NCBI GenBank assembly: GCA_035772405.1
Contig: JAYKKM010000114.1
Span: forward strand, 1,134,501-1,198,500
Length of the DNA: 64,000 nt
Source: Chrysogorgia sp. JL179-B06
Lineage: Eukaryota > Cnidaria > Anthozoa > Scleralcyonacea > Chrysogorgiidae
Reading direction: 5' to 3'
Both the position numbers and the translations under genes were made by a program. Positions 42,090-53,989 of the stretch are shown here, piece by piece (position 1 is the stretch's first letter; every line of letters starts with the position of its first letter). Below the pieces are notes generated by a model, which was not told where the DNA came from, did not search any database, and was given only the letters and a program-made list of their open reading frames with translations.

Positions 42090-42251
42090 CTTTCTCGATA
42101 TATGAACAAACCGAAATTCAAAATAAATAATCGCTAACCCTAATCCTAACCCTTATCCTAACCCTAATCCTAACCCAAATCCTAACACTAAAACTGACTT
42201 GGGTTGATGTTATAATAATTTTACATTTCGGTTGCTCATATATCGAGAAAG
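42090..42251. mobile_element. MITE with CTTTCTCGATATATG inverted ends, copy 1
   Basis: Ends CTTTCTCGATATATGAACAA (left) and TTGCTCATATATCGAGAAAG (right), imperfect inverted repeats about 30 bp long. The interior carries CCCTAATCCTAACC runs. A shorter copy of the same family is at 54577-54684. Confidence 0.8.
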
Positions 42252-43022
42252 GGCCCATTTTTCTCTATATCAAAGCTCATCAGCATGCCTAGGAAGCATC
42301 AAAACATGATGTGTTTGATGAGTCCAACATGGATGGCCTGGCACATTGACTGGGCCTGGCCAAATTGAAAAGTATACCCCTTCAGGGGGGTTAAAATCAG
42401 AGTTTTCCATCTCCTAAGGTGGGCTGACTACCATGGCTGTTAAGTCCCACCTACCCAAAGTTGTCTGGTTTTACCTGCCTGTCACTTGGTTAGATAAGGC
42501 TGTAAAAGCCGCAGACATTTGGGATATTTCATGGATGTGAAGTAGCTCAGTTCTTCACACCATCCAAGTCATTCTAACACTTTCTGGACTCCCTCCACAT
42601 GGGACCCTCACCTTATCCTACTTTAATCTACTCTAAATTAACCAGTTAAACTAACCTGTACATATCCAATAAACTAAATGTAGCAACCATCAAGTGTTTG
42701 GAAACTTTACAAATGTCTGCTAGTGCTGAGCAATTATACATTATAGATTTATATATAAGTAATAATAATAGACATATTATGAGCATTATACAATAGTCTC
42801 AATGCACTCTTACAACAATATATTCAATATGTTACTTATAACGCTAGTTATTATACATTACTGTACTTATATAATCTTGATTTTGATTGGCTAAAAACCT
42901 ACAGACAATTCTTGATGTCCTACAAAATATCAAAAATTGTCTGTACTGTAGGTGAAGTAATTGTCTTCGTGTGGCTTACTTCCTAAACTCTAAAGGCTTC
43001 TACATTGATAATTGTAATAAAA
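42252..43022. other. Gene-free spacer
   Basis: No coding frame of note. The GC-richer part at about 42270-42620 looks like a repeat fragment (Pro/Leu-codon-free, no open frame). I could not assign it. Confidence 0.35.
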
Positions 43023-43168
43023 CAATTATTGGATTTGGCTTACACACAATATCAATAATTATCCAGATCTCTGTCAATGTTATCCGCCTCAGCCTTTGGC
43101 TTCGACAGATAACATTGACCTTGGTCTGGATAATTCTTGACACCATGCTCAGCCTCATCCAATAATTG
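43023..43168. mobile_element. Foldback MITE with CAATTATTGGAT ends
   Basis: Arms of about 62 bp (CAATTATTGGATTTGGCT... and its reverse complement ending at 43168) with matched blocks ATTATCCAGA and GTCAATGTTATC, separated by a short loop. A related palindrome (ATAACACAAA with its reverse complement, and AATCCAATAATTG) lies at about 45775-45902 inside the piggyBac element. Confidence 0.7.
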
Positions 43169-44087
43169 CTTATTACTACTACATATATTATACTAGTTTA
43201 TTATTGTCAAAACTACAGTACTACATATATTATATTACCAATAAATCCATGATAAACAGATTGTGCACAGGTAATCGTTCTTCTTATGCAGTGCACTAGT
43301 GCAGCTGTGCAGTATAAATATAGACTAACAGTATTATGAAATACTATAAATCAAAGGGAAATAGTTGTAGATAAGATAGAGTAAGAATTATAAATTATAA
43401 AGATAAACAGTGGAGAATTATAAAGATATAGCTGACCAAGAATACTTAAACTACCCCTGTGATAGAAACGCAACGCTCTGCCACAGTAGTGTCAATTAAG
43501 GAATTATCAAAATCAATACAGAATGATTTTTATCGCTATGAACGTTCTAATTGAACCAGTATCAATAAGTGTATGCACATCTACGTTATTTTATTAAACA
43601 CTTAATAAAATGTTGTGGGTAAAGAAAAATCTATCTTACTACTACTACTACAGTTCTCACAACTTATCCAAGGGCAACGAGCTTTTTGTAGACAGAAAGA
43701 CATTCAAAAATGCGAATTTTTGAGAGTTTTCGTAAGAACGAAAGCCCAAGCAAAAAGTGGTCCAAAGCATCCATTGAAGGTATATAAATATGTTTGTGTT
43801 ATTTTTACTTAACTCTTTAAGAAGCTGAATTCCAAGCAGGTTTCTCTAAGTTACCCCAAGTTACAATGAAAACTAGTGATTAAAAGATGCTCCCTCTGAG
43901 AATGTCTAAATGTTTTCTTTCCCAACTCAACTATGCTTTGGTCAATGTACTGTTATATCTTTATTCTTTTAGCTATATTATGTGAATTATTGTGCATCAG
44001 TTGTAACGGCTCAATGTAACTGTCATACAGCAGACAAAAGTCTGTGGATGGAATGTTTATCCTGTTTGTGTAACCACAGAATGTTAA

Positions 44088-44554
44088 AGTGTCCCTAACC
44101 TCAAAATGTTTTATTTGGAAGAACTTTTAAAACGATAAAGTAATTTCTTTTGAAGATTTTCGTTTCTTCGCTTTCTTTTTGAGATATATCAGTTTGTTTG
44201 ATATGCAAATGTCCGGAATTTACGTCACACATGCATAATGACTTATTGGGAAAATGTGTGTATCTCTTTCATTCTCGAACGAAATCCTTTAAAATCCAGA
44301 AGTTTTGTGTTGTGGGAGAAACATACACACGTGTTATTCACACTTTAGTGTTTTTATTTCATGAACGCAAAGATATATAACATTCTCTGATAACTCATTA
44401 TGCATGTGTGACGTAAATTCCGTACATTTGCATATCAAACAAACTGATAACTAAAAAAGAAAGCAAAGAAACGAAAATCTTCAAAAGAAGTTACTTTATC
44501 ATTTAAAATTTTTTTCCAGATAAGACAATAAAACATTTTGAGGTTAGGGGCACT
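44088..44554. mobile_element. piggyBac-type MITE flanked by TTAA
   Basis: TTAA at 44084-44087 and 44555-44558 flank long inverted arms that begin AGTGTCCCTAACCTC on the left and end GAGGTTAGGGGCACT on the right. Arms are about 190 bp with few differences; a shared inner block is ATTTACGTCACACATGCATAATGA and its reverse complement. TTAA target sites are the mark of piggyBac insertion. Confidence 0.8.
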
Positions 44555-44978
44555 TTAATAGTTCTTCCATGGAATGTTAATAGTTGTATCCTGTTTTTGT
44601 AACCGAACATGTATTGTTTGTCTGATGTGTTGATAACTCTAATTGGAACATTTTAATCACTTTAAAGTGTCAGTAAACCCAAAAGTGTTTTTTTCGTTTA
44701 TGATACTTCGATTATATAAACAGTCGTATAAAAAACCAAATGTATCGAAATCTGATTATTAACCCTGTTTTATTGACGTTTCGTTTAAAAAGTCCATTCC
44801 CGGAGATATATTCGCGCGATGAGAAGTCTGGGTCGAGCTATGTGATGACGTACATAGCGGAACGAAGCAATATATAAAGCATATCAATTTGCAAGTAATG
44901 TGCAATGCAGCGTTGATAGTCTTTGGATCTCGTCAGCGAAGTTGTTTTTACTTCGGGATTAAGTTAGGATTTTTAAGA

Positions 44979-46280
44979 ATGTCCCATTCAACTTTAACTC
45001 TGACAAATTCGGAAACCAGTTCTGGATCCAGTTTGAGTGCTAGCAGCGCTGATGAAACAGACTATGAAGCGAAGATCAAGATGACGACTTCGATGCTAGT
45101 CATGTAGAAAGGATTGATGTCGACGATGTTTGGGATGAGCTAGAGCCCTACCAAGATGAGCCACTAGCAGACGAGCAGTGGATAGCGGATTATCAGAGAA
45201 GACAAATAAAAATTGAAACAGACTAGCAGATGCTGCGTCGCCTCAGACGGGATGAACCAGAAGAGACTTGGTAAGACGACAAATCTCACACAATTGAAAC
45301 ATGATATTATTTATTTCTAGATCCAAATACTGAACATAAAAGTTAAGTAAATGTAATAGTTTATTGGTCATATTCACCAGATCATAACTCCTATGATATT
45401 ATACATAATATTTTGTAGGTATAAATGTGGAAACTGCCGAGTCGAGCTACTTTCAAATTCAAAGGAATGTTTCTGTTGCATGGAGATAGGTTGTAGACGA
45501 GCACTCCACGATGAGACAGTTATTGATGAAGTTGGTGTTCCTTGAGGATCTTGGTTTCAGACCAGTTTGCTTGGAACCATGGGCTTTGCGAATGTCAGCT
45601 GATAAGTTCATAACAAAGCAAAACGAACGTTATCACATGAAAGACAGTGAAAATATGTAAGTAATATTCCTTTTTGTTGTTTTATTGACAATTGGAATTT
45701 ATTTGGTTAAGATACTGAATGGAAAATTTATCTTGAAATGGCAAATGAAGTAGATTTTAATTTTTATTTAATGAGCTGAGCATTCTATCAAGAATTATCA
45801 AGGCTGATGTTTGTGTTATTAGGCAAAGGTCCAGGAGGATAACACAAACAGAGGTCTTGATAATTTTTTATATCATGTGATGATAACCGAATCCAATAAT
45901 TGTTTTACTATAAATATATTCAAAATATTCTCAAAGTAAGCTTAATTCAGTCATTTAAGTAAGTCATTTCCCTGTTGTGTGGCTTATGGTGATTTTTTAT
46001 TATATGCAATTTTAATTGACACTTCCTTCACAATTTGGTCAGTCAATGCATTATAAAGAATTAAATGGACAGGCTATGTGCCAAACTATGTTGAATAAAT
46101 AATTAACTTGACTTCTTGACAGACTTCTCCGAGCTGTTGCTTACAGAGATTTTACAAGGTTGGTACATGGAAAACTTGGAAAAAGAAACGAATCCCACTT
46201 CCAGCATGTACATATGATGCAATAAGAAAAAAGTTTCCCTCAGATGCTTTAGTAGGCTATCAAGAAGACAGTGACAACTA
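44979..46280 (+). pseudogene. Spliced gene with P2X7 C-terminal-like zinc-binding domain
   Basis: Exon-like blocks are about 44979-45270 (acidic: a Ser-rich start, then DDVWDELEPYQDEPLADEQW), 45419-45660 (WYKCGNCRVEL, then CFCCMEIG; PWALRMSADKFI) and 46122-46280 (LLRAVAYRDFTRLVHGKLG, then IPLPACTYDAIRKKFP in another frame). The C-x2-C ... C-C-x-E-I pattern and the following R-x-x-A-Y-R-x-F and R-x-x-L-P-x-C-x-x-x-x-I-R-x-x-F-P motifs match the zinc-binding cytoplasmic domain of P2X7-type receptors, a family expanded in cnidarians. Frame breaks occur near 45110, 45545 and 46180. Sits wholly inside the piggyBac ends. Confidence 0.55.
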
Positions 46281-47389
46281 AAATATAGTACATTCATTAT
46301 TGTTGTTGGGGCAGACTTGTATCAACCAAATATACTTTTAGCCACTTTAGAAGAGTAGAATTCCAATGTCAATTTGATTCTGTTCCCTGTAATAATCCCT
46401 TTAGAGCCTTTGTGGAAAAGTCACAAATACAGTAATACAAAATTCGTGAAAACAATCCACACCGTTGTTTAACATGGATTTTATAGTTGTTGCTACTTTT
46501 CCACAAAGGCTCTTGAGATTGTTGGTTTAGGCTAAAAGGGATGACTCAAAAGGACCTTTCTGTTTTTGTCTGGTCTTTATTTTTGGTTAGAATTAGGTTT
46601 AAGGTTTGGATCACGGTTGGATCAAGGTTAGGTTTGGATTATTATTGGGATTACGGTTAGACTAGTTCTTGAAAATGTGAAGGTCCTTTTTAGTCATCCC
46701 TTTTAGCCTTCACCGAGATTGTTTGAGAGGACAGAATTAGATTTGCTCCAGGCCTCTACAAAATATTAAATGAGAATTACAGTATTTCCAAACCAGAGTA
46801 ATTAAATATAGATAGTTTTTAGATAAGATTTGAACAATTATAGCATTAAACACTATTTCCTATTTTTTGGGCAATCAATGATGTCCTTGTGCCCCTTCAT
46901 TGGATGGCCACATGTACTACACTTTGGAGCTGCTCACCTCCTGATTTGCTGGACATCTGTTGCTGTTAACCCTCTCACTCCCAACAGCTCTTTTCTCCCC
47001 ATGGTACAAGAGTTCCCCAATGAATAACTGAACAAATAGACATTTTCAGGCTTAGCACAATAATAAAAGTTTATTGTACATATATCTGACTAGTACTTAT
47101 TTATAGTATAATTAGACAGGGTATTCTATGTAGTAGAGAAATTTCAATGGGAACATGCACAAATATAAAATGTCACAAATATGGCTTCCTAGTGAAGCTA
47201 GAAAACAATCTAATTCTACTTATAACATAGGAAAATATCTATCATATCAGTGAGAGTGATACAATTAGCAATACCCAATACTAAGGATCGCAAATCTAAT
47301 AGTAATATAGTAATATATAGTAGCTACAGTTCAAAAAACGTTTACTGTTTTATCATTTCAAACTTCGCGCCATCTTTGCCGGAAAGCGT

Positions 47390-47572
47390 TCATAGGTTGC
47401 TCAAAGTGTGATTTTTGAAACAGGGCAGGCAGATTCGTAGTTCACACTTTTCACAACCCATTCGACAAAAACTTGTCTTGGCTTTCAGACAACGTTTACA
47501 GCGGCCTTTGGTCATTTCTACCTGCCAATGGTCTCCACCAACATTTCCTTGAACGACGCTCTGCTTCCTCAA
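47390..47572 (-). pseudogene. C-terminal zinc-ribbon of a piggyBac-type transposase
   Basis: A 60-codon frame containing GRCKRCLKAKTSFCRMG, then CEKCELRICLPCFKNH: paired Cys residues spaced as in the Cys-rich C-terminal domain of piggyBac-derived transposases, which recognises the element ends. It lies near the right end on the minus strand. The catalytic DDD domain is not recognisable upstream. Confidence 0.6.
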
Positions 47573-47958
47573 AGAAAAATCGCCTGTGTCTTCTATAGAA
47601 AGCTCTCATATTTTCCGACGTATCTTCCGGCATGTACGTCATCGAATTCTCGCCCTAGTCTTCTTAACGCACGCGACGGGTTCAATACTCATAAATAAAT
47701 GGGGTACTTTGGACCCTCAGTTTCGTGAAAGAGCGCCAATTTGTCACAAAAAATCTAAAATATCATTTACCTGTATGTTTTGTATACATTTATGAAGAAA
47801 AAAAGGTTTTGGGTTTACTGACACTTTAAGATGTTATAGTTAAATTACCCTAGAGAGAGATAATAAATCGGATTGCAACTGCATCTCAAAGTGTGCACAT
47901 ATGTCTTTAGCACTAACACGTTACAAATTTGTTGAAAGCAGTGGGATAGATTGAATCC

Positions 47959-48720
47959 TTGACAATGGCGACAGCAATTCTGCCTGGCAAATTTGAATGC
48001 TGTGACATAGTAACGTGGCTTCGCGAATTCGACGCTTGGGTGGAAGCAAATGGGTGGAATGCAGATGCCAAAATCAAGAAGTTGCCAGCTTTCCTTTGGG
48101 GACAAGCAGCAAGCCACATTTATGCCCTTGGCGAAGAAAGCTGTGAGTCCTATGCCAATGCAGCAAAGGCTCTCAGGGAGGCAATGTGCCTGCCAGCAAG
48201 CAGAGAAATATACTACACTGAGTTCGAAACAAGATCGTTGAAACCAGGGGTGGACGCATCCGTTTACAAGTGGGAGTTGGAGCAAATCTTTCTGAAACCA
48301 GACCCAGATATCGACAAGGGGGCAAAAATAGCGCTGTTGACGAGGCAGTTTATGAAAGGTTTGCCCAAGAGTATCAAGATAAAACTGTTAGAAAGTGACC
48401 CTGCACCAGATCTCCAAAAGATGGTTTCGTTTATTCAACGCTATTGAGCCGAGGTGACAACTGCTGGGGTAGCAAGCGATAAGAGTGAAGGAATGGCCAA
48501 CTTGATCGCAGTGGTTCCATAAGACGAAAGAATATAGAGGAGAAGCTATCAACAAGATAACGGTATACCTCTTCATTCAGCCCAGGAAGCCAAGTGGGGT
48601 CGACATGCTTTGTCTGTAACAAGATGGGCCACATAGCTAGAGTGTGTGGTTCAAAGGTCAAACGTAGTCGACCGACTCCAGAACTAAGACTAATAGATGC
48701 CAGGGGAATCGTTTAAACTC
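47959..48720 (+). pseudogene. Retrotransposon gag fragment with CCHC knuckle
   Basis: A 162-codon frame with capsid-type helices; QFMKGLPKSIKIKLLESDP resembles the major-homology region of Ty3-type gag. After the stop at 48447 a shifted frame encodes CFVCNKMGHIARVC (about 48607-48648), a single CCHC zinc knuckle. No protease or pol follows. Similar in role to the gag at 3169-4038 but not an obvious copy. Confidence 0.65.
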
Positions 48721-50001
48721 CTAGCGGGCAACTCGATAAGTGGTGTCATGAAAGAACGGCAAACAGTGTAACATTTTGATTCTGTTATGTTCTCAACCAA
48801 CCACCATTAGTCATTTAGTTGTCATTTCTTTAGTCCACTTTACGTCTTGTTCGACAAATCATAGCTTTGGAAACAATTATGTTGCACTCTACCAATTTGT
48901 TTTTCAATTATTGCAATGTTTGTGATTCATCATTCTCATCCATTTTATCATTGACAGAAAACATATTTCAATTGCTCCATGTTTAAGATCGGCTGTCCTC
49001 CTCCTGCGAGCAGCAATCGCTTTGTTGATAAAAACAAAACAAGACCAACTGCTGATCTTGCTGTTTTAAACCTTCAAGAGATATTTAACTTTAAAAGAAA
49101 TTATTCAATTCCTTGAATATGTGGAAAGGTCTCCAAATGATCAAGTGATGCTAAACTTTGGGGAACAACGAAGAATTCCGATGGGTGCCGGTTTGGAACA
49201 CGTTGCTAATGCGTTTTCGGTTAGGTTATTTCTGAGCAGTACTGTATACCATCTCCAAAAACTCATAATTCATAAACCAATAATCGAATCTTGCGCACGA
49301 ATTCAGTCACGTGCATGTGTCTTTATACTAGCCAAAGCACACTTGGTCATGCTTGTGCACACAATAGACTTTTGTTATTTAAATTAGATAAAGATTTTTA
49401 TATCAAGATTTTTTATATAAACATTTTTATATAAAGATTTTTTGTATAAAGATCGTATTTACATTAACATAATTATAGTTTCAACACAATGATAATTCTC
49501 GCACAACAACATTCAAATTTAAGAACTACCACGATCTAGCTCTTTACAAGAATCACTTTTCAGCAAAATTGAAAGTACAATTATTGAACACACAACTCGA
49601 CATGTTCGCGTTAACATTTGATACCCTCACCTTCACTCGCACACATCGGGAAATTACTCAACATTTCGTCGGGAACGTCAAATCTAAAATCAGCCAAACC
49701 GAAGTCTATTAAATCCTTACATTCTTCTTTCAAATCACTGTTCGCCCTCTGTTATATTGCTTGGAGGTCCTAAAATAGTACTCACACGCTTTTCTTGCTC
49801 TTCGTTTTTTGGTTATCGAAATCTTCGCTTTGGAGGCATATCAAAGACAAACGCTGCCGAGAATGTAGGCATTTAAAATTCATATTCAAATGTTTGGTAG
49901 AGGACAACCAAGTTGCTATTCCCTAGAGATTTTATTTTCTATTTAAAATCCATGTTTCTCATTCACAGTTTTTGAAGCTATTCAAAACACTCGCATCACA
50001 T
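48721..50001. other. Gene-free spacer with a short AT tandem repeat
   Basis: At 49389-49456 a TTTTTATATAAAGAT-type unit of about 16-18 bp repeats four times. No other structure or gene is seen. Confidence 0.45.
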
Positions 50002-50058
50002 GTTTTATCAGATATAAAACACGAGGGCTACGCCCTCGTGTTTTATATCTGATAAAAC
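50002..50058. repeat. Perfect 27-bp palindrome (hairpin)
   Basis: GTTTTATCAGATATAAAACA... and its exact reverse complement, 27 bp each, separated by TAC. The central part GAGGGC-TAC-GCCCTC is GC-rich in an AT-rich setting. It could form a very stable stem-loop. No known transposon ends assigned. Confidence 0.9.
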
Positions 50059-50094
50059 ACTGCTGCTCGTGTTTTAAATAGTACTTGACAATAA

Positions 50095-50246
50095 TTTTTT
50101 TCAATATCATTAAAGTAGTTTTCTTTATTAAATTTACTGTAATCCTTATATACATTCCTTTTAATAATTATCTTAGCAAATATGTTTATTATGCCAAAGA
50201 CTTGAAGTCTTGACAACATGAGTTTCCACCATCTACGTTGTTAAGT
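50095..50246. repeat. Dispersed ~150-bp repeat, copy 1
   Basis: Starts TTTTTTCAATATCATTAAAG and ends at CATCTACGTTGTTAAG. A second direct copy, about 90% alike with a small deletion, lies at 52457-52595. Unknown family; in copy 2 it adjoins the GGCGTTTAGTCCC repeat. Confidence 0.75.
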
Positions 50247-51050
50247 TACATAAAATATAAATTTATTAGAAAACATTAAAAATTGCTGTTGTTGCTTTCA
50301 TGTTTACCGAGGGGTATTTGCACATTAATTTCATCCCCACTTCAGGGAATTAGCAGCATTTTGGAAAAAAATTCAAATGCCTGGGGCTTGGCCAGCTTGG
50401 GTTTGACTGATACAAATAATATCAATAGATATTATTTGTATGTATTTCAAAATGTGGGCCTGGTGAGAAAATTAACATTTACTCAATAATTTCATTATCC
50501 TTGACTAATTGAATATACCACAATGCATTGTTATACACACATAGCCTTCATCCATTCTTTTGAATATTTAATTTTACCAGCGTTTAATAACTTAATGAAT
50601 TAAGGCTATGCATGTACAGTACAGGTATGTATTACTGTATATAACAATTGTTTCTACCTTTCTAATATGAGCTTGGATTGGTATTTTGCATCGAAGCTCT
50701 CTTGTTTACTTGCATAAGTTCTTCCATTTTGAATTGTATTTTTCAGCGACTATTTTCTGCTCGTTGATCCCTCGATGGTCCTAATATCAACCAGCGTTTA
50801 GTCTCTTATGCAAATGCATGCAAATCTATTTGTACATTTATATGCATGAACGGCCGTCCTTTTTTGTAGGTTGTTGCCTTGGTAACAAAGGGAAATTACA
50901 GTGAATGAAGATTTGTGTTCAAAAAGATACCATTGGAAAACCCTTGAACAACACAATTGTGGTGTAAATATGAAGTAGGAAAAATGTGAACTGGTGTGTA
51001 ATATATATTTTTGAATGTTTAGTCCTTGAACAACTACAATTGTGGTGTAA

Positions 51051-51227
51051 AGCCTGGTTCACACGAGAGCATAAGAAGCATAAGCCAAGCATAAGAAGAA
51101 TAAGGCAAGAGCAAAACAAAAGAGGAAACAAAGAAAAGTTATCGTTATTTTGTCTTCGTACGTCCCAGAGCAAAAGTCATGCTTTGTTTTCGGTTCTTAT
51201 GCTTATGTCGCTCGTGTGAACCAGGCT
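51051..51227. mobile_element. PIF/Harbinger-like MITE, AGCCTGGTTCACACGA ends
   Basis: AGCCTGGTTCACACGAG...CATAAG at the left and CTTATG...CTCGTGTGAACCAGGCT at the right. The flanks carry a 3-bp TAA on both sides, fitting the T-W-A target site of PIF/Harbinger. 177 bp, no coding content. A relative with other inner sequence is at 61776-61959. Confidence 0.8.
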
Positions 51228-52456
51228 TAAATAAGAAGCAGAGGGCAATTTGTGAAACTTTGAAAACACAAGTGAAATTAAACCTTATTATATTCATAAA
51301 TAACTTAGCTATGCACGTCAACAACATGAGAAAGCCAACTAAATGTCAAAACCAAGCATGAAAAACAACAATCCACTGAAAGTAAATGGTACATTACAAC
51401 CAACTTTATAGAGTTAAACATCGACTAAGAACAGGAGAGCTTGGATTTACAAGTAAAACAACATAATAACTTAAGTGTTTCCCACTGGCATCTCATCCAA
51501 TCAGGTACAAGTAATTTTGCCCTAAATTTAGGAAAAATGCTCTCATTAGCCAATTATATTCGAGTAATTTTGCCCTCTATACGATTATCCTATATACTGT
51601 ACAGTGCTGGTAGTTTAGGGTGTAAAAACATGCAGACTATAACTGTGTTTATGACCTGGACCTGGACTACAATTTTGTAGTATAAATAAGCATTACTGTA
51701 TACTGGTACGATGTTCTAGCAGTTCTTGATGGAAAAAAACAATCAGGTAAAATATTATAAAACAATGGACTTATATTTAATATATCGTCGCTGATGTGGA
51801 AAAATTGCATAAGTCGAATTTTGGCGATTTGGGATTTTTTTATCTTATATAAAGAAAAAGACCCAACGGATCCGATGGTGACATCAGTTTTTGTGTCAGC
51901 TGTCTAACTAAGCTAATAAAAGGTTCAATGAAAATGGCATAAGTCTATCATGGCAAAAATGTCATGCAAAACGGCGTATGTCGGAAATCACAAGTTATGG
52001 TATACCTCTGGAGTCTACTCCGTCTAGTGAAAACTCACAAAACTTCTTGGTTGGTGTCAAACTAATTGATGACTTTTGATTGATTTTCTTGAAAATAAAC
52101 AGACACCACCATGAAGACCATTTCGACGGTCATGTCTTGTGACATAACCCGGAAGTTGGATTTGGTTATTGCATATGTCTTCTTTAAGCTATGTTTCAGT
52201 AATGAAGACAAAATCTTGACTTGTTTCCATAACAAATACTCGCAATTCATCAATTTTAGGAACAAGTGACATGACGTGAGAAAGTAAGAGACTTGGTGCA
52301 AATTCTAATGACGAACCAGGATCAAACGGTGCAGTTGAGGTTGGAAATTGGTTCTTGGGTGTATTGAAAAATTCGGAAGTTTTAATTGATATCAGGTTAT
52401 TTAAGTTTCGTCCACGAAATGAATTGGTTATATTATTTAAGGAAACCACTGGGATC
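51228..52456. other. Gene-free spacer
   Basis: Short frames only; none shows a domain or splice pattern. A minus-strand 94-codon frame near 52189-52473 has weak coding look (PTSTAPFDPGSS, MSLVPKIDELRVFV, similar to text between endonuclease motifs of CR1 elements), too weak to call. Confidence 0.35.
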
Positions 52457-52640
52457 AATTTTTTCAATATCATTTAAGTAGTTTTCTTTATTAAATTTAC
52501 TGTAATATTCCTTTTAATAATTTTCTTAGCAAATATGTTTATTATGCCAGACTCAAAGTATTAACAACATGAGTTTCCACTATGTACATTGTTAAGTGGG
52601 TGCTAATATCGACCGGCGTTTAGTCCCTCATCACGGGATT
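52457..52640. repeat. Dispersed ~150-bp repeat, copy 2, joined to the GGCGTTTAGTCCC repeat
   Basis: Copy of 50095-50246 (TTTTTTCAATATCATTTAAG...ATGTACATTGTTAAG), followed without gap by GTGCTAATATCGACCGGCG (52603-52621), the inverse of the segment at 34854-34892. The combination suggests both are parts of one larger transposon. Confidence 0.7.
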
Positions 52641-52683
52641 CCTAGCGTTTCCAGAGTCACATATATACATACATATATATATA

Positions 52684-53280
52684 CTATTTGTGTATACATA
52701 TAGATACACACACGATAATTTTTGTTGATTGTGTAGCGCTGATAGTGGGCAAAGACAGAATAGCTTGTACATACGTGTTGATAATCTCACTAAGCTTGCC
52801 ATATTTTGTCTTCAAAATAGTTTTTGCTCGCTCATATCCCTCGTTGGTGAATGGTAGTCCGTCAATTGTTACTCGCAGTTTAGGTTCAAGCAGTTCTTTT
52901 AAATAAGAAAACTTCGTTACCTTTGCGATATCTGCTGTATCGATTTCCGTTTCAAATTGGTTCCAAAACCTTAACCAGTCGGTTGGAGTGCCATTGAATT
53001 TGCTGATTAACAAATTGGGTAACCTTTTCTTAAAGCGAAGTTTCTGCTCTAGTTTTGCCTCTTTAATTTCATTACTTGCTCGAACTGTTGTTGTCGAAAT
53101 TGTGCCGCGAACTTTTCTTCTTCATGTTTCTGATGCTTGACTTCCGTTTGTTTGGATTCATTTATAGCTTCATCCAACATCAGTATACTTTCTTCGTATA
53201 TCGCTATATTTATTGTCTTCAATTTCGGTGCTCCATGTTCGTATGTCGTCTGAGGTCTCGCCTTCTCCAAATTTGAACTC
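52684..53280 (-). pseudogene. BEL/Pao gag fragment
   Basis: Frames 53270-53049 (coiled-coil, Glu/Gln-rich: KHEEEKFAAQFRQQQFEQV) and 53013-52684 (KFNGTPTDWLRFWNQFETEID, then KFSYLKELLEPK, then IDGLPFTNEGYERAK). The second is the DUF1759-type capsid segment typical of BEL/Pao gag. A frame shift lies between. The fragment ends at a simple repeat near 52690. Confidence 0.8.
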
Positions 53281-53561
53281 CGAGTTCATGTACTTCGTCT
53301 AGTTTTTCCGCAATGTTTTCCACCTTCTCTCCATGGATGGTACATGTCCCTTTTCTAAAGTTGTCTTCATTGGTAAACTGCAACACCTGTAATTTGTTAA
53401 TTACTGATAATAATTATTTAAGCATGCCCATCTCGATCACTTGTTTACTTCCGTCTTTGTTAAATCTAAGCTCGGTTTTGTTTATATCGGTTTTGTTTAT
53501 CTCGATCTTACATTGTTATTCTCTTCTTGTGTTGAACCTTATCCGGTCGGAGGTGCCACTA

Positions 53562-53989
53562 TGTCGGAAAGTTGTTGATTTCGATGTCCAACACTTTGTA
53601 CGCTTAATTTTATTATCATCTTGAACTTGTCTCACATAATCTCTCTTCTCGCTCAGTCAAAACAACACACTCACTACCAGTCTTTTTCTCACGTGGTTAG
53701 CTATTTATATATTTTTGTCCTATTAATAGGTTTCGCCAATTCTTGACATCTTAACTATTAATACCACTTTTTATGAACTTTTAAGCATTGCAATTTTTGT
53801 TTCAATATTTTTCATTCTCGTAATCAGTATTTAGTTGACATTGTTATTTATAGTATAATTAGTAATTTCAGTATTTAGTTAATATTATAAGTAATAGTTT
53901 TTAAATGCAAAGCCATCCTGGAAAGCAGCTTTTAGCCGAGTGATGATACCTTGCCTAAATAAAAGTATTATTATATCTGTTTTTCAACA
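53562..53989 (-). repeat. Candidate 5' LTR of the BEL/Pao element
   Basis: In minus-strand sense it starts TGTTGAAAAACAG and ends CTTTCCGACA (TGT...ACA), and is followed three bases later by TGGCACCTCCGACCGG, a TGG-starting primer-site-like sequence, then the gag region. No second LTR is present, so the right border is a guess. Confidence 0.35.

Larger units (their letters stand above)
44666..47825. mobile_element. 3.2-kb piggyBac-type element with P2X7-like zinc domain gene
   Basis: TTAA at 44662-44665 and 47826-47829 flank inverted ends AGTGTCAGTAAACCC / GGGTTTACTGACACT. Inside are a spliced plus-strand gene with a P2X7-C-like cysteine domain (44979-46280), a CxxC...H...C knuckle on the minus strand (about 46940) and a piggyBac-type zinc-ribbon frame on the minus strand (47572-47390). 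I did not find the DDD transposase core, so the copy is probably non-autonomous or internally deleted. Confidence 0.7.

Noticed and set aside
43081..43165. Possible host gene exon near 42971-43165
   Set aside because: Entirely inside the foldback element at 43023-43168.
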